A stretch of 64,000 nt of DNA, from contig JADJPM010000001.1 in NCBI GenBank assembly GCA_016713245.1, positions 1,922,001 to 1,986,000 of the forward strand, written 5' to 3'. The notes under the pieces are model-generated. The model searched no databases. It was not told the origin of the DNA and worked only from the letters and a program-made list of their open reading frames with translations. A program made the position numbers and the translations under genes. Positions 34,301 to 43,053 of this stretch are shown here, piece after piece (positions within the stretch are counted from its first letter, which is position 1; every line of letters begins with the position of its first letter). This DNA comes from Verrucomicrobiaceae bacterium (lineage in GTDB: Bacteria; Verrucomicrobiota; Verrucomicrobiia; Verrucomicrobiales; Verrucomicrobiaceae).

Positions 34301-37300
34301 GTTCCCTGCATTGTTCACGCCGATGGTGCGTGTGGCTCCCGTCGCTCCGCCGTTGCGATCCGTGATAAGAGTGACCTGTCCACGCACCGTGATGTCCTGT
34401 CCTGCGGCGGTGAAGATGCTGGAGGCTCCGTTTTGCGCCATGCGCACGGTGCCGAAGTCGAGATTCACATCGCCCGTGCCACCGACATCGTAGTTCGCCG
34501 TGTTTGCCGCCGTGAGACGCCACTCACCACGGCGTAGAGTGAAGCCCCCGGTGAAGGCGGAGTTGTCTGCATCGAAGCGCAGAGTGCCATCGCCCGTTTT
34601 GACGATCTGCGCGGCGCTGCTGATACCGCCGATGAGCCGCCAGGTGTTGGCGTTCACGTTCATGCCCACATCACTGGTGCCGCCGATGGTGGTGGTGCCG
34701 AGCACGTTGGTGTTCGAGTTGCTGTTGTTCAGGCGGAGGAGCGTGCCCGCAGGCCCCGTGGTGCCCAGAATGTTCAGGTTTTCGAATTGCACGGCCGTCG
34801 TCGTGGCTGTGCCGCTGAAACGCTCGGTCTGGATCTGGGCGTAGGGCACATTTTCGGCCACCGTCACCGTCAGGCCGGTGAAGGTGGTGGTGGCGCTGTT
34901 GTGGCGCAGGCGCAGGTCGGGCATCTGGTTGCCGTTGAAGTTATTGGCGTAGTTGCCATGCAGGATGATCTCGCTGGCCGTGCCCTGGGTGCCTGCGCCA
35001 TCGAGATAGAGCCTTCCACCATTCATCTGGATCGTGCCGGAGATGGCGTTGCCCGTGTTCGTCAGGTGAAAGCCGCCCGGGCCATCGAGAGTCAGGTTCG
35101 CCGCAGTGACCACCCCACCGAAAAGCTGGTTGGGCGTGCTGTGGCCGGCATAAACAATGCCTTCCACCGCGGTCGTGCCATCCCCAAAGAAGATGTTTGT
35201 CGTGCTAAAGCTCACCCGGTTGCCGTCATCACTGCCGAGGATCAAGCCACCGCTGTGGATGTTGATCTGGCCCCCGGTGAAGATCATGTCATTCGTGCTG
35301 CTTTCCTCGTCCACACGCAGGGCATAGACGTTTTTGGTGCCGGTCAGCGTGGTGTCGCCCCAGCCTCCGGCAAATTGGACGATTTCCGTGCCGGTGAAAG
35401 TGCCCAGGTAGGCATCACCGCCCGCCGCCACGGGGGTAGCAGCGGCAAACGGAGCATTCACATAGCCAGTGTCCGCATTGTAACCGAGGAAGGTGCGGCG
35501 TGTGGCATTGATCATCCACGGAGCCACGATGCCATTCGTGAGCGCAGGAGCCGCGCCATTGAAGAGCTTCATGCTTTGCAGATTCAGCGAGCCGAGTTCG
35601 TTGGCATTCTCCCGCAGCGTGAGCGTGGACTGGCCGCTGCGGGTGATGCTCGCCGTGCTGAGCACGATCTGGCCGTTGGTGCCATTTCGCTCCAGCGTGA
35701 TGCCTGCACCGCCTCTGATCGTGATCGCTCCGACGGTTTCCATGTTCACGCGACCGCCGCTGTTGATCAGATTGATGCCTGCCCCGTCGAGAATGAGCGG
35801 CGTGGTGTCGCCGAGCTTGTTCTCATCGCTCTCGCGTCCGAGATTGCTCTCGCGGAGGCGGGCATTGAAGATACTGTCATTCACATCCATGCTGTAATCG
35901 AGCCGCAGATTGCCGCCGGGGCGGAGGTTCAGCGCATGGATCTGGGTGCCGCTGTCATCGGTGAGCCTGCCAGCCCCACGCAGCGTGAGGCGGCCATATA
36001 CTTCAAAAAGGGGCGAGGCGTTGTCGCCTGTGATCTCCAGGATCGCACCGAGGCTGCCCGCGTCTGCCATGCGGAAGATGGTGGTGTTTCCCGTGTAGTT
36101 TTGATTGTCGTAAAAGCGGATCGAGGCCCCCGCGCCTGCCGGAGTCAGGCCAGCATAGATCGGGTTCTTGCCCAGCTCGACGGAGGCCGTGCCGGTGATC
36201 ACATTGGCCTGCGTGAAGCTCAAAATGCCTGCGCTGCTGCCGCCAAAGTTGTACACGTTGTCCTCGCTGGCACCGAGTGTCGCGGACGTGTAATAGGTGT
36301 TCGACAAGGCAGACAGCCCCCAACTGCCATTGCCGAGCCGAGCCATATTAAGCGGCGTTGTCCAGGCACCTTCCGAGAGGCCGAGCGCGATGGCTCCATC
36401 AGTTAGAGAACGCAGGCCGTAGGAGGTCAAAGGAGCGTCGGTGAGCAGATCCACACGCGTGCTGGCTCCACGCTCGGAGCCATAGATGCGCACTTCTTGT
36501 CCCTGTGCCGTGAGCACATTTGCAGGTGAAGCGAGGCGAATGGCAGAGCCGATGTTGATGATGATGTCACCCGTGCCTGCATTGGCCGTGGCCAGAGGAA
36601 CAATGGTGGTGCCAGGGGAGCGGATGTCATCCATACCCCGCGTGCCAAACAACAGGGTGCCTCCGGTCACGACAAGACCTCCGCTCCAGGTGCTGCTGTT
36701 GTCTGCGGCGATGGAGAGATCGGAGCCACCGACCTTGTTGAGTGTGAAGCCACTCCCACCATCATGTATCTCACCACCGAGCACGAGTTGTGTGTCTGTT
36801 TGAATGCGTGCGTGGTTGTTCAGCGTCGTCGTACCGTCAAAACGTGGGATGTAAGTGTTGCCGCCGGTGATGAGGAGCTGGTTCCGGTCAAGCGAGAGGG
36901 TGCCCAGAGTAAGCAGCTTGTTCGAACCGCCGCCACTCGGTCGATTCGAGTCAATGATACTGTTACCGCCCTGTACCGTGACGTTGTTGCCGATGGCGAT
37001 GCGCTGCTGGTTTCCGGTGTTGTCACCGATGGAACGGAGTTCCCACTCGCCGCCGCGAAGGATAACCGCCGCCGTGCCAGGAATGGCGGATGCATTGGTT
37101 GTGGGAGTGGCCAAGGAATTGTCGTTCACCCACGTGGCTAGGATACCGCGGTCGATTCGGATTGTCTCCACGGTGCTGGGTTTGAAGCCGTTGATATTGT
37201 CCAAGGTCAGTCTTCCCACCCCGACTTTGACGAGCATGGATCCTGCACCGCCGTTGATCTGGCCGTTATAGGTCTGGCTGCTGTCTTCTCGACCCACCGT

Positions 37301-40300
37301 CAGCGTGGCTGATCCCAGATTGATCGTGCCGGCTGAGAATTGGAATGAGTTGCTCGGATTGACTGCGGAAATGTTGCCGAATTCCTGGTCGAAGCCATTC
37401 AAATCAATGGTGGTGCCCGGAGACATGAAGATGACTGATCCGGTGGTGCCGTTGAGGTTGGAAAAGAACGGCAGCACATTGGCCGCGCCGAAGCTCAGTG
37501 TGCCACGGTTCAGTTCGATATTGCCCTCGAATTCCTGAACTGCGCCGATCTGGAGCGTGCCGGGACCAAATTTGGTGAGTACCGTTGTCAGCGTGTTGTT
37601 GGCATTGTTGCGGAAGTTTCTGACCGGCACGTCCAGCGAGGAAACAGCGGCACTGTCCACATAGATCGAGAGGGCCGTGTCCTCGATATTGATCCGCGAG
37701 CCCGTGATGCCGCTGATGTCAGCGCCGTTGTTCAGAATGATGCCGCCGCCGTTGGCCGGTGTGGTGGTGTCTCCCACCTGCAATCTGAAGCCACCGAGGT
37801 CGATGTTTGTATCCGTGCGGAAGGCGAAGACAGCCCGGTCCGCAGTCAGTGTGCCACCGACTCCCGTGGCATCGAAGACCTGGGTAGAGCCACTGGCGGC
37901 ATCGATGCTGCCTGTGGCTCCGCTGTAGTTATAAGTGGAGACGTTGTTGACTCCTCCGGTGATGTAGTTGGCTGAATGATTGACCCCGGAGAGGCTGTGT
38001 ACCGCCCATGGTCCGGCGATGCCATTCACGTTGTCGAGGGCGGAGGTGAAGGAGAAGTTTTCAACTGTGCCCAAAGCGCCTGTGGCAGGCACAAAAGTGA
38101 CTGTGCCTGCGGCACCGCTGCGCACCAGTGATCCGAAGCCCAAGGTCGTGGAGAAAGATCCCGACGACTGATCTGCGACGCCGACCCGGGCACCGCCAGA
38201 GACGGTCAAGGCACCTGTATGGGAGGTGGACGAACTGGCGCCTGCCAGGCCGCGCAACTGTACTTCCGCATCCAGGATGGTCATGGCACCTGTGCCAAAA
38301 GGGCTGCCACTCGTGGCCTGCGCCTGACCGATGAGCAGACCCTGGACGACGGTGGTCGTGCCAGAGTAAGTGTTACCCGTGCCGGATGAAGGGGCGAGGA
38401 TGACGATGCCATTCCCCTCTTTTTGAATACCAAAGGAACCGCTGATCAACCCGCTGAAGGTGGTGTCGCCGCCTTCAAATGCTGTGAGCGAGACACCGCG
38501 AGCGGACATGTTGACATTACCGCTGAAGGTCTTGGCCCCCGCATCCAGGCCGCCGAGAGTTTGGATGCCGCCGGTAGCGGTGTTGATGAAGTTTCGCGAA
38601 ATCGTGCGAGTGCCGCTGGCGAGCACCTGGGAGACCACGTTGCTGCGGAAGATCACGTCCGAGGTGGCAGCGCCGAGGGCATTGTCATGCCCGAGCACGA
38701 GGTAACCGCCGCTGGTGGTGGTGCTGCCGAGAAAGGTGTTGTTTCCATTCAGCCAGAGCGTGCCCTGATCGTTCTTTTCGAGGTCATTGCCCGCAGCACC
38801 TGAGATCACGCCTGTGACGGTGGTCAGTGCTCCACGCGGGCGCAGTGCGATGTCGCGGTTCAGTGTGATGGCACCGACTTCGATCTGGTAGCCATTGAAC
38901 CCGTCAAAAAAGATCGCGCTGTTGTCCGCGCCGCCGACCGCGTAATTTCCGCCATGACCAATGGTGAGGGATGAAATCTGCACGACCTGATTCTCCGAAC
39001 CTGGTCCGGTCGGACCGACGGTGATGAGGCGGTCGCTGTTGTCGTTGCCGCCCGCCGTGGCCACCGCGTTGTCGAAGAGGAAAGGTCCGCTGCCGTTGAT
39101 GCGAAACTCGAGCTGAGCCGAGCGGTCACTGTTGGTGTTCAGGTTGATGGCTGAGCCTGCGACACCTGCGGCTCCTGTATCTGACAGCACGAGCCGCCCC
39201 TGGGAAATGGTGGTGACACCGTCGTAGGTGTTGTCGGAGTTGAGGATGAGCACACCACCGTTGTTCTTCGTCAGGCTTTGTGCACCAGTCGCCTGATTTC
39301 CGATGATGCCGTTGACGGTGAGGATGCCGACCCCGGCCTGGAAGCTGTTGTCGTTTCCGATGGTGAGGGAGATCGTATTGGCCGAGTTGGCGAAAGTGAT
39401 GTCATTGACCGCCAGATCGGTAAAATTGGTGCCAATGCTGAACACCTGAAGCGTTCGATTGGCATCAAAGGTGAGATTACCGAGCTGCACCGTATTAAAG
39501 CCGCCGCCATCGAGCGTGGTGGTGCGAATGGTGCTTGTTCCACCTGCGATGTTGAGATTGCGAGCGGAATACTGAGTGCCCACGGCTCCCCCAAAATTCC
39601 CATCCGCCGTGTCCAGCCTCAGCTCACCTGCACGCAGCAGGATATCATCGGTCCCGGTGCCCAGGGAGGCATTTTCGCCCACCCAAAGGATACCCCCCTG
39701 GCCGATCGTAACCTGGCCGGAGAAGCCCTGTGCTTTTGGAATGTAGATGGTGCCGTCCGTGTAGTTGCGGTCCGTTTGGTCCGGTGCGCCGACGATCAGC
39801 CGCGTCGGTGCTCCGAGTGCGTTGTCGGTGAGAACATTGGCATTCGCGATGGTGAGCACGCCGCCGTTGTTGGTGTGGCCGCCAAGGCGGTAGGCACTCA
39901 CAGCACCGCCGGAGGGCGAGAGCGTGCTGCCGGTGAAGGTCCCATTGCGTGAGTCTGCACCAAACCACATCTCGACATTCGGAGCGACGGCTCGGATTTG
40001 TCCGGGAAGGTCCGCCTGGAAGTCATGATTGCCGCTGATCGTCACCGCGATGCGCCGCGCCTGACCGCTCTGGTTGTTGGCGATCATGATGTTGTTGCCA
40101 CCCGTGCCGGGAATGCCGCCCGTGGCGGTGAGACTGTTGAAGACGATGTCCGCGCCTGTGCCGTAACCTGCGCCGAAGGAAATCACTGCAGGCGTGTTCA
40201 CATCATTGTTTTGCAGAATGATCATCTGCCGCGAGCCGATGTTCGCCGGGCTTTCGACCTTCAAAACGCCATCAGGAGCAATTTGGATGTCATTCCCGAT

Positions 40301-42889
40301 CACGTTCGCCCCGGCTGTGCCCGTGCCGCGAAGCCACAGCGTGCCTTGATTGACGATGGTGCCATTTTCATAGCTCTTCGGCGTGTCAAAGAGCAGTAGG
40401 CCGCTTCCGCGTTTCACCAGCGAGCCATTCGAGAGATCCCCCTGCATGATGACGAGGGCACCACGCTCCGCACCGGAAGCACCGCCATCCACGCGGATGT
40501 AGCGCTGCTCACCGCCGAGGTCGATGGGGTTCACCATCGTGATGGCATGCGTGGAGGCACCACCCACATTCAAACCGAAGATGCCCGGATCAAACGTGGG
40601 CGTGCCCCAGGTCACCGTGGCTCCCGCACCACCGAAATTCACCGTCACAGGTGCTCCGTAGGCATTGATGCCCGAGCTACCACTACCCAGGCCACCTCCA
40701 CCGAGGAACTGCACCTGCCCGGCACCCGTGCCGAGGGCACGGGTGAAGTCCGCATCGGTTTCATAAGCCGAAGGGCTGCTCGGTGAGCCGCCAAAGACGA
40801 GATTTCCCGTGCCGAGCGCCGTGCCTAGAGCACCGATCACGCCGCGAAACACGCCCTCATTGATGATCGTCGATCCGGTGTAGCTATTGCCCGTGCGGAA
40901 GGAGGTGATGCCAGCACCGGTCTTCACCAGAGACACAGGATTGGCCCCATTGTCCGTCACGTCGGAGAAGATCACATTCGACGACCACGCGATGTCAAAG
41001 AGCTGGTAGTTACTCGCCGCGCCAGCAGTCAAAAACGGCACCGAAATGACATGCCCGCCGCCACTGGTGATCAAACCACCCGAGCCGATCTCCAGTGTCG
41101 TTCCTGCACTGCCTGTGAGGGTCCGCGCCGTGGCATTCTGCATGTTGAGTGAGTTGATGACGCGGTCTGCGGTGAGTGTGGCACCAGCAGCCGAGAGTTT
41201 CACATGATCTGCTGCTGACCAGCCTGTCTCCGCCGTGTCGATGGCATAATCAGCCGCCGTGAGTGGTGTGTAACCAAAGCCACCGAGGGCCACGGTGTTG
41301 TACTTGATGAACTCGGTGTTCGAATACGCCCAGCCACCCACGAAAGGCACATCCACACCGCCTGTTTCGAGTGCGGAATTCAGGATGCGATGCTTCGCCG
41401 CCGTGCCGAGAGCCGCGCCGGAGAGATTATCCACGTGTAACTCCAGCGTGGCACTGCCCGCAGGCCTCACGAGGTCTGCCAGCGTGAGCGTCACCGATCC
41501 CGTGTCCGCCGTTCGGTAGCCGATTCGGTTGTGACCACCGTTGAGGGTGACCGCGCCCAGTCCTTGCGCGACCGCGTAGTCGAAGAAGTTCGACGCCGTC
41601 GTGCTGAAGGCCGAGTTATCGATGTAGATCTGGCTGCTCGACAGGCTGATCGGTGCCGTGGTGGAGAACTTGCTATTCGCCGTGTCGCCCGCAGCCGGAG
41701 CACCTGCCCCTGCGCCAAAAGCCATGCGCAGCCACGAGTCTTTGAGATTCAGCGCCGCCACGTCCGCGTAGGGCGTGTTGGCCAGTGTGGCATTGCCCGT
41801 ATCAGCCCGGATTTCACCGAGGGAGGAGGAGATCGTGCCTGAGTAGCTCTGCCCGGCTCCCACACCGAGCAGGCGGAAGCCACCAATGCCGTAGTGCTGG
41901 ATATCGGCACTGCCTGAAGCCAGCCCATTGATCGAAATGAAGCCGATACCACCCGCCGAGAGAGCCTGGCTCACATCAAACGCTGCCGTGAGCTGGAGTG
42001 TGCCCACCTGATCATTCTGAATGCGTGCCGCACTGCCCAGAGTGACCGCGCCGGTGATGCTGATCGTGTTGATACCCATGAAGCCACGCAGGGCACCATT
42101 GTTGCGAAAGCCATTGCCATGGATCGTGATCGGCTCCGCTGGATTGCCGATGCCGCCTGCGCCCGCTGAGTCCGGCCCGAAAGCCAGCGTGCCGCCCGCA
42201 TTGACGACGGTGCCATTGCCAGCCGTGGCAGAGCCCAGCACCGCGCCGTCATTCGCCGTGGGAATGGCGAGAAGCATCCCGTTCGTGATCGTCGTGAGTC
42301 CGGTGAAGGTGCTCGATCCACGCATGACGAGCGTGCCCTCGCCCGTTTTGGTAAAGCCTCCCGCACCACCGATGACGCCGGTGAGAGCCAGAATGCCATC
42401 ATCCACATCGACCGTCAGCGGCGCCGCGCCATTCAGCGTGATTCCCGAGGTGATCACATCCGTCCCGATGCCGAATTTATTCAGTGCGGATGAAGCTCCC
42501 CCATTGAAAAGCAGCGATCCACCCGTGCCCGCCGCGAGGATGTAGCTCTGCTGACCCGTGGTGTCTCCGATGTTCAGCGTGCCCAGCGTGACCGCCCCGT
42601 CGAGATTGATCGTCTGCGTGCCCGCGAGGTTCAGAAGATGCAGATTGGCGATGTCTCCCACCGCATTCGGCACCACCAGCGGCGTCTGATGCAGACTCAC
42701 CGCATTCCAATGGTAGAGATGCTGCCACGAATAGATCCCCGGCGTCCCGCTTTGCGACACGCCCCAGTCAACGGTGGCCGCCTGCACGGGCGCGGTGAGA
42801 AAGGGCGTCAGCGCAGCGAGCACCGTGGCCACCGGCACGCGGGCACGTTGACGGAGCCAAAGGCGAAAAGGGGCAGGTTGGGGGATCAT
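28325..42889 (-). CDS. Giant PEP-CTERM autotransporter-associated beta-strand repeat protein
   Basis: About 4854 residues, one of the largest bacterial gene types. Signal peptide from ATG 42889 (RQRARVPVATVLAALTPFLTAPVQA); an in-frame ATG at 42964 would put a strong hairpin into the coding region. The rest is a long beta-helix-like Gly/Asn/Thr-rich chain with many autotransporter-associated beta-strand repeats of the form GxGxLxLxxxNTYxGxTTxxxGxLxxG (for example GGVLILNSDNTYDGVTT, GTVTLSGANTYRGATTV). The end is a PEP-CTERM tail: VPEPSR, hydrophobic helix, RRRRSI. It is probably exposed on the cell surface for adhesion or substrate binding. It has no transporter beta-barrel. No stop or frameshift was found. 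Confidence 0.92.
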   Translation of the reverse strand: MIPQPAPFRLWLRQRARVPVATVLAALTPFLTAPVQAATVDWGVSQSGTPGIYSWQHLYHWNAVSLHQTPLVVPNAVGDIANLHLLNLAGTQTINLDGAVTLGTLNIGDTTGQQSYILAAGTGGSLLFNGGASSALNKFGIGTDVITSGITLNGAAPLTVDVDDGILALTGVIGGAGGFTKTGEGTLVMRGSSTFTGLTTITNGMLLAIPTANDGAVLGSATAGNGTVVNAGGTLAFGPDSAGAGGIGNPAEPITIHGNGFRNNGALRGFMGINTISITGAVTLGSAARIQNDQVGTLQLTAAFDVSQALSAGGIGFISINGLASGSADIQHYGIGGFRLLGVGAGQSYSGTISSSLGEIRADTGNATLANTPYADVAALNLKDSWLRMAFGAGAGAPAAGDTANSKFSTTAPISLSSSQIYIDNSAFSTTASNFFDYAVAQGLGAVTLNGGHNRIGYRTADTGSVTLTLADLVRPAGSATLELHVDNLSGAALGTAAKHRILNSALETGGVDVPFVGGWAYSNTEFIKYNTVALGGFGYTPLTAADYAIDTAETGWSAADHVKLSAAGATLTADRVINSLNMQNATARTLTGSAGTTLEIGSGGLITSGGGHVISVPFLTAGAASNYQLFDIAWSSNVIFSDVTDNGANPVSLVKTGAGITSFRTGNSYTGSTIINEGVFRGVIGALGTALGTGNLVFGGSPSSPSAYETDADFTRALGTGAGQVQFLGGGGLGSGSSGINAYGAPVTVNFGGAGATVTWGTPTFDPGIFGLNVGGASTHAITMVNPIDLGGEQRYIRVDGGASGAERGALVIMQGDLSNGSLVKRGSGLLLFDTPKSYENGTIVNQGTLWLRGTGTAGANVIGNDIQIAPDGVLKVESPANIGSRQMIILQNNDVNTPAVISFGAGYGTGADIVFNSLTATGGIPGTGGNNIMIANNQSGQARRIAVTISGNHDFQADLPGQIRAVAPNVEMWFGADSRNGTFTGSTLSPSGGAVSAYRLGGHTNNGGVLTIANANVLTDNALGAPTRLIVGAPDQTDRNYTDGTIYIPKAQGFSGQVTIGQGGILWVGENASLGTGTDDILLRAGELRLDTADGNFGGAVGTQYSARNLNIAGGTSTIRTTTLDGGGFNTVQLGNLTFDANRTLQVFSIGTNFTDLAVNDITFANSANTISLTIGNDNSFQAGVGILTVNGIIGNQATGAQSLTKNNGGVLILNSDNTYDGVTTISQGRLVLSDTGAAGVAGSAINLNTNSDRSAQLEFRINGSGPFLFDNAVATAGGNDNSDRLITVGPTGPGSENQVVQISSLTIGHGGNYAVGGADNSAIFFDGFNGYQIEVGAITLNRDIALRPRGALTTVTGVISGAAGNDLEKNDQGTLWLNGNNTFLGSTTTSGGYLVLGHDNALGAATSDVIFRSNVVSQVLASGTRTISRNFINTATGGIQTLGGLDAGAKTFSGNVNMSARGVSLTAFEGGDTTFSGLISGSFGIQKEGNGIVILAPSSGTGNTYSGTTTVVQGLLIGQAQATSGSPFGTGAMTILDAEVQLRGLAGASSSTSHTGALTVSGGARVGVADQSSGSFSTTLGFGSLVRSGAAGTVTFVPATGALGTVENFSFTSALDNVNGIAGPWAVHSLSGVNHSANYITGGVNNVSTYNYSGATGSIDAASGSTQVFDATGVGGTLTADRAVFAFRTDTNIDLGGFRLQVGDTTTPANGGGIILNNGADISGITGSRINIEDTALSIYVDSAAVSSLDVPVRNFRNNANNTLTTVLTKFGPGTLQIGAVQEFEGNIELNRGTLSFGAANVLPFFSNLNGTTGSVIFMSPGTTIDLNGFDQEFGNISAVNPSNSFQFSAGTINLGSATLTVGREDSSQTYNGQINGGAGSMLVKVGVGRLTLDNINGFKPSTVETIRIDRGILATWVNDNSLATPTTNASAIPGTAAVILRGGEWELRSIGDNTGNQQRIAIGNNVTVQGGNSIIDSNRPSGGGSNKLLTLGTLSLDRNQLLITGGNTYIPRFDGTTTLNNHARIQTDTQLVLGGEIHDGGSGFTLNKVGGSDLSIAADNSSTWSGGLVVTGGTLLFGTRGMDDIRSPGTTIVPLATANAGTGDIIINIGSAIRLASPANVLTAQGQEVRIYGSERGASTRVDLLTDAPLTSYGLRSLTDGAIALGLSEGAWTTPLNMARLGNGSWGLSALSNTYYTSATLGASEDNVYNFGGSSAGILSFTQANVITGTASVELGKNPIYAGLTPAGAGASIRFYDNQNYTGNTTIFRMADAGSLGAILEITGDNASPLFEVYGRLTLRGAGRLTDDSGTQIHALNLRPGGNLRLDYSMDVNDSIFNARLRESNLGRESDENKLGDTTPLILDGAGINLINSGGRVNMETVGAITIRGGAGITLERNGTNGQIVLSTASITRSGQSTLTLRENANELGSLNLQSMKLFNGAAPALTNGIVAPWMINATRRTFLGYNADTGYVNAPFAAATPVAAGGDAYLGTFTGTEIVQFAGGWGDTTLTGTKNVYALRVDEESSTNDMIFTGGQINIHSGGLILGSDDGNRVSFSTTNIFFGDGTTAVEGIVYAGHSTPNQLFGGVVTAANLTLDGPGGFHLTNTGNAISGTIQMNGGRLYLDGAGTQGTASEIILHGNYANNFNGNQMPDLRLRHNSATTTFTGLTVTVAENVPYAQIQTERFSGTATTTAVQFENLNILGTTGPAGTLLRLNNSNSNTNVLGTTTIGGTSDVGMNVNANTWRLIGGISSAAQIVKTGDGTLRFDADNSAFTGGFTLRRGEWRLTAANTANYDVGGTGDVNLDFGTVRMAQNGASSIFTAAGQDITVRGQVTLITDRNGGATGATRTIGVNNAGNLFTTQNSPYIIFQAASFGDDMIMENQIVINDSPVFRVDSTDLFLRDVVSGSGQLNKAGVWYLHFDNNAANTFSGGFNNFLGVTTVRQANATLGDGPVQVFAGSGLSISSTAQLGGTGLTKVFTSGAALPVIGTRTIANFNSITAAVAAAISGTGAGVLSIDANQSLAADPLMATRDGGVFNLWQLGGGEGNGNLTANSVTPWGVGGTEFRLGGGSSQLTVNPTTANADQLAGAGNKVIIGVAHTVMGYGTVLFGANGNNSYDGGTVLTRGRNLDGGYRGTVLSVQGGAIGTGSTFRTPLGTGQVDVFGEVRIEGASGTAVTTGGLTNANTWVFHSGSRIRLDNNTPFTGSGTTGNRATGTLGGGGRWADAVGMTLNSSVLELFGDNSDHIANREIIGDLLIQGGSEVVIRRDTGDWVELSTGNITRSGSGTLMIAGMVATTNTANMLGTVASNVDSALFLAANGTSLMNNSMVDPWIVSRYDNNFVKYDATLGFQTITQGGDPANYLTSAGGTLDGSLLTLNDGTEILNLNTATGTLGANLDLYALRLDRDINNSADNAFNKIIIRSGGLMQAGNTPTINADLYFGSSGLGDGEALIWANNNTIQINGKIHASNVIKSGVTFLSVRSDQPQFTGDWIVNGGGLQFLTPGAQSSGEVILNGAHMTDRDNTLQTTELRYNFNSGTPDLFTWGGGKITVNDLGIVRSIAASDRLDQIPAIDLKTSGGGHEGIIFFQSDSSRHTIRTGTVTLFDDYMLSIDATSFGPGSSSGVQLGAGAGAGGLNNQGLYDVRVTGDGILSLGDNSASFTGTRNFRVGDGTVRVMHNGAFGASSVTASLRSTAAMEIAVSNFVPTATVIQEAGSIERWAVSDARGTGNYSLPTGVHLQLFTDVTGTRTIDLAGGSLMGYLPLDYDQVAVIQTIRSGVTVNLTADSFLGQIYPAGTSNGSNHIIYDMGKLNTSTNLNPSDVGLRGSYLVIDGSITGSFKLTKVGQDVIKLAGINAFTSLSIEDGIIQLGRDNALSTSVEVSTRGNGSSGILDLNGYNQEIGSLSGPGGSINNSGMDINTLTVNQASSTVYGGSINGSVTVRKQGGGTLTFTAVNEYQGGTVLEAGTLSVAQDTSLGRLHLTPRADSLRFDGGALQTTANMTIFANRGLTLAAGGGLLLPASGTTLGVDSIITGAGGLSIGDAGTVQLNHAANDYTGVTGIFAGTLQGGATDTLAPLSRHNLHGDVFNGTLSLNGFNQTIGSLSSSGPTPANTVVALSGTLTVGMDGTQDAVFAGSITGTGASIFRVNGNGAVQTLLSVDNSSQAWNTEIANGVLVVASGAKLGSGSVNLGITGVSGTDDHTELLLQNTPTFANNITVGTTNAVGSAAITSNLADTTLSGTLTLNRDTFTGAATATQLSLSNSVSGDGRLTVIGGGTLRLSSANSYGAGVSGSAGSAVDGGTIIRAGSVLLETSTAAGVKHIELGDTTSSLVAAVDRASFTSILGTGEFNPNGGTNGFGAFGSVSSTFDGQTYTAGDVGTRLLIAGEEAHPERNGIYTITAVSGGTMSLTRATDFETGGQILYGSQVAVTSGSYSGQTMFQFEENIVVRNELTQEPIRFRQDVVNPHLALLQNTSGLSVANDIDVNATNGSGSITIGGSATLTTGSGAFTGALTLANVVNGTAESKTVHLVSSTTTANGITFGGIVSEADITAGTGDTLSIIKMNAGTVTLSGANTYRGATTVAEGRLQVGDGTSGSLLGAGGTAGVVSVTGAATTLATAPVLAGGSAASSIAGSTIIGTVTNPGILAPGLTNSSTSNQQLIFTSISGITVANGSQLQMTITTPTLDVGNSTVTSWLSSGQDLGTFIIANSNAAVFNVSPATYGDHDFIQLTNGGLSLGTRASGSFGDGALLVIDNGWLSGAAAGDVFNLLDWTTILGGSFSTPGFTTTGGAYGDLDLPTLSGGLLWDLSAFASHGLIAVSGVPEPSRALLLAAGLLGLLLRRRRSI

Positions 42890-42911
42890 GGGATGCGATT
42901 GGTTGGGGACG

Positions 42912-42962
42912 GTGAAATCCCGCCGCATCGGCCAGGCATGCCGATGGGTGGATTTCACCGGC
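42912..42962 (-). promoter_or_regulatory. Nested hairpin in the leader of the giant gene
   Basis: A perfect 11-bp outer stem (CGGTGAAATCC at 42912-42922 with GGATTTCACCG at 42952-42962) encloses a perfect 7-bp inner stem (CATCGGC 42928-42934 with GCCGATG 42942-42948) and a 7-nt loop. It lies 23 bp upstream of the start codon at 42889. Structured leaders of this type suggest mRNA-level control or stability. No known riboswitch class is recognised. Confidence 0.6.
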
Positions 42963-43034
42963 ATTTGATCCCGAACGCGTTTCGCAAACCATTGGCGCGT
43001 GGTTTGTTCATCCCTCCGCCAGCTCTTGGGGGCT

Positions 43035-43053
43035 GCTAAAGGAATCCTTTAGC
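43035..43053. promoter_or_regulatory. 19-bp palindrome between response regulator and giant gene
   Basis: GCTAAAGGAATCCTTTAGC is a perfect inverted repeat (9-bp arms around one A) covering the stop codon of the response regulator gene. The single-base centre makes an RNA hairpin unlikely, so a dimeric protein site is more plausible. It is 146 bp upstream of the giant gene's start. The neighbouring NarL-type regulator is an obvious candidate to bind it. Confidence 0.5.

Noticed and set aside
28319..36406. Long plus-strand open frames (862 residues at 28319-30907; 539 residues at 34787-36406) opposite the giant repeat gene
   Set aside because: They are Ala/Gly/Arg/Asp/His-rich with no domain, are the antisense of a continuous PEP-CTERM repeat protein, and arise from GC-rich codon usage.
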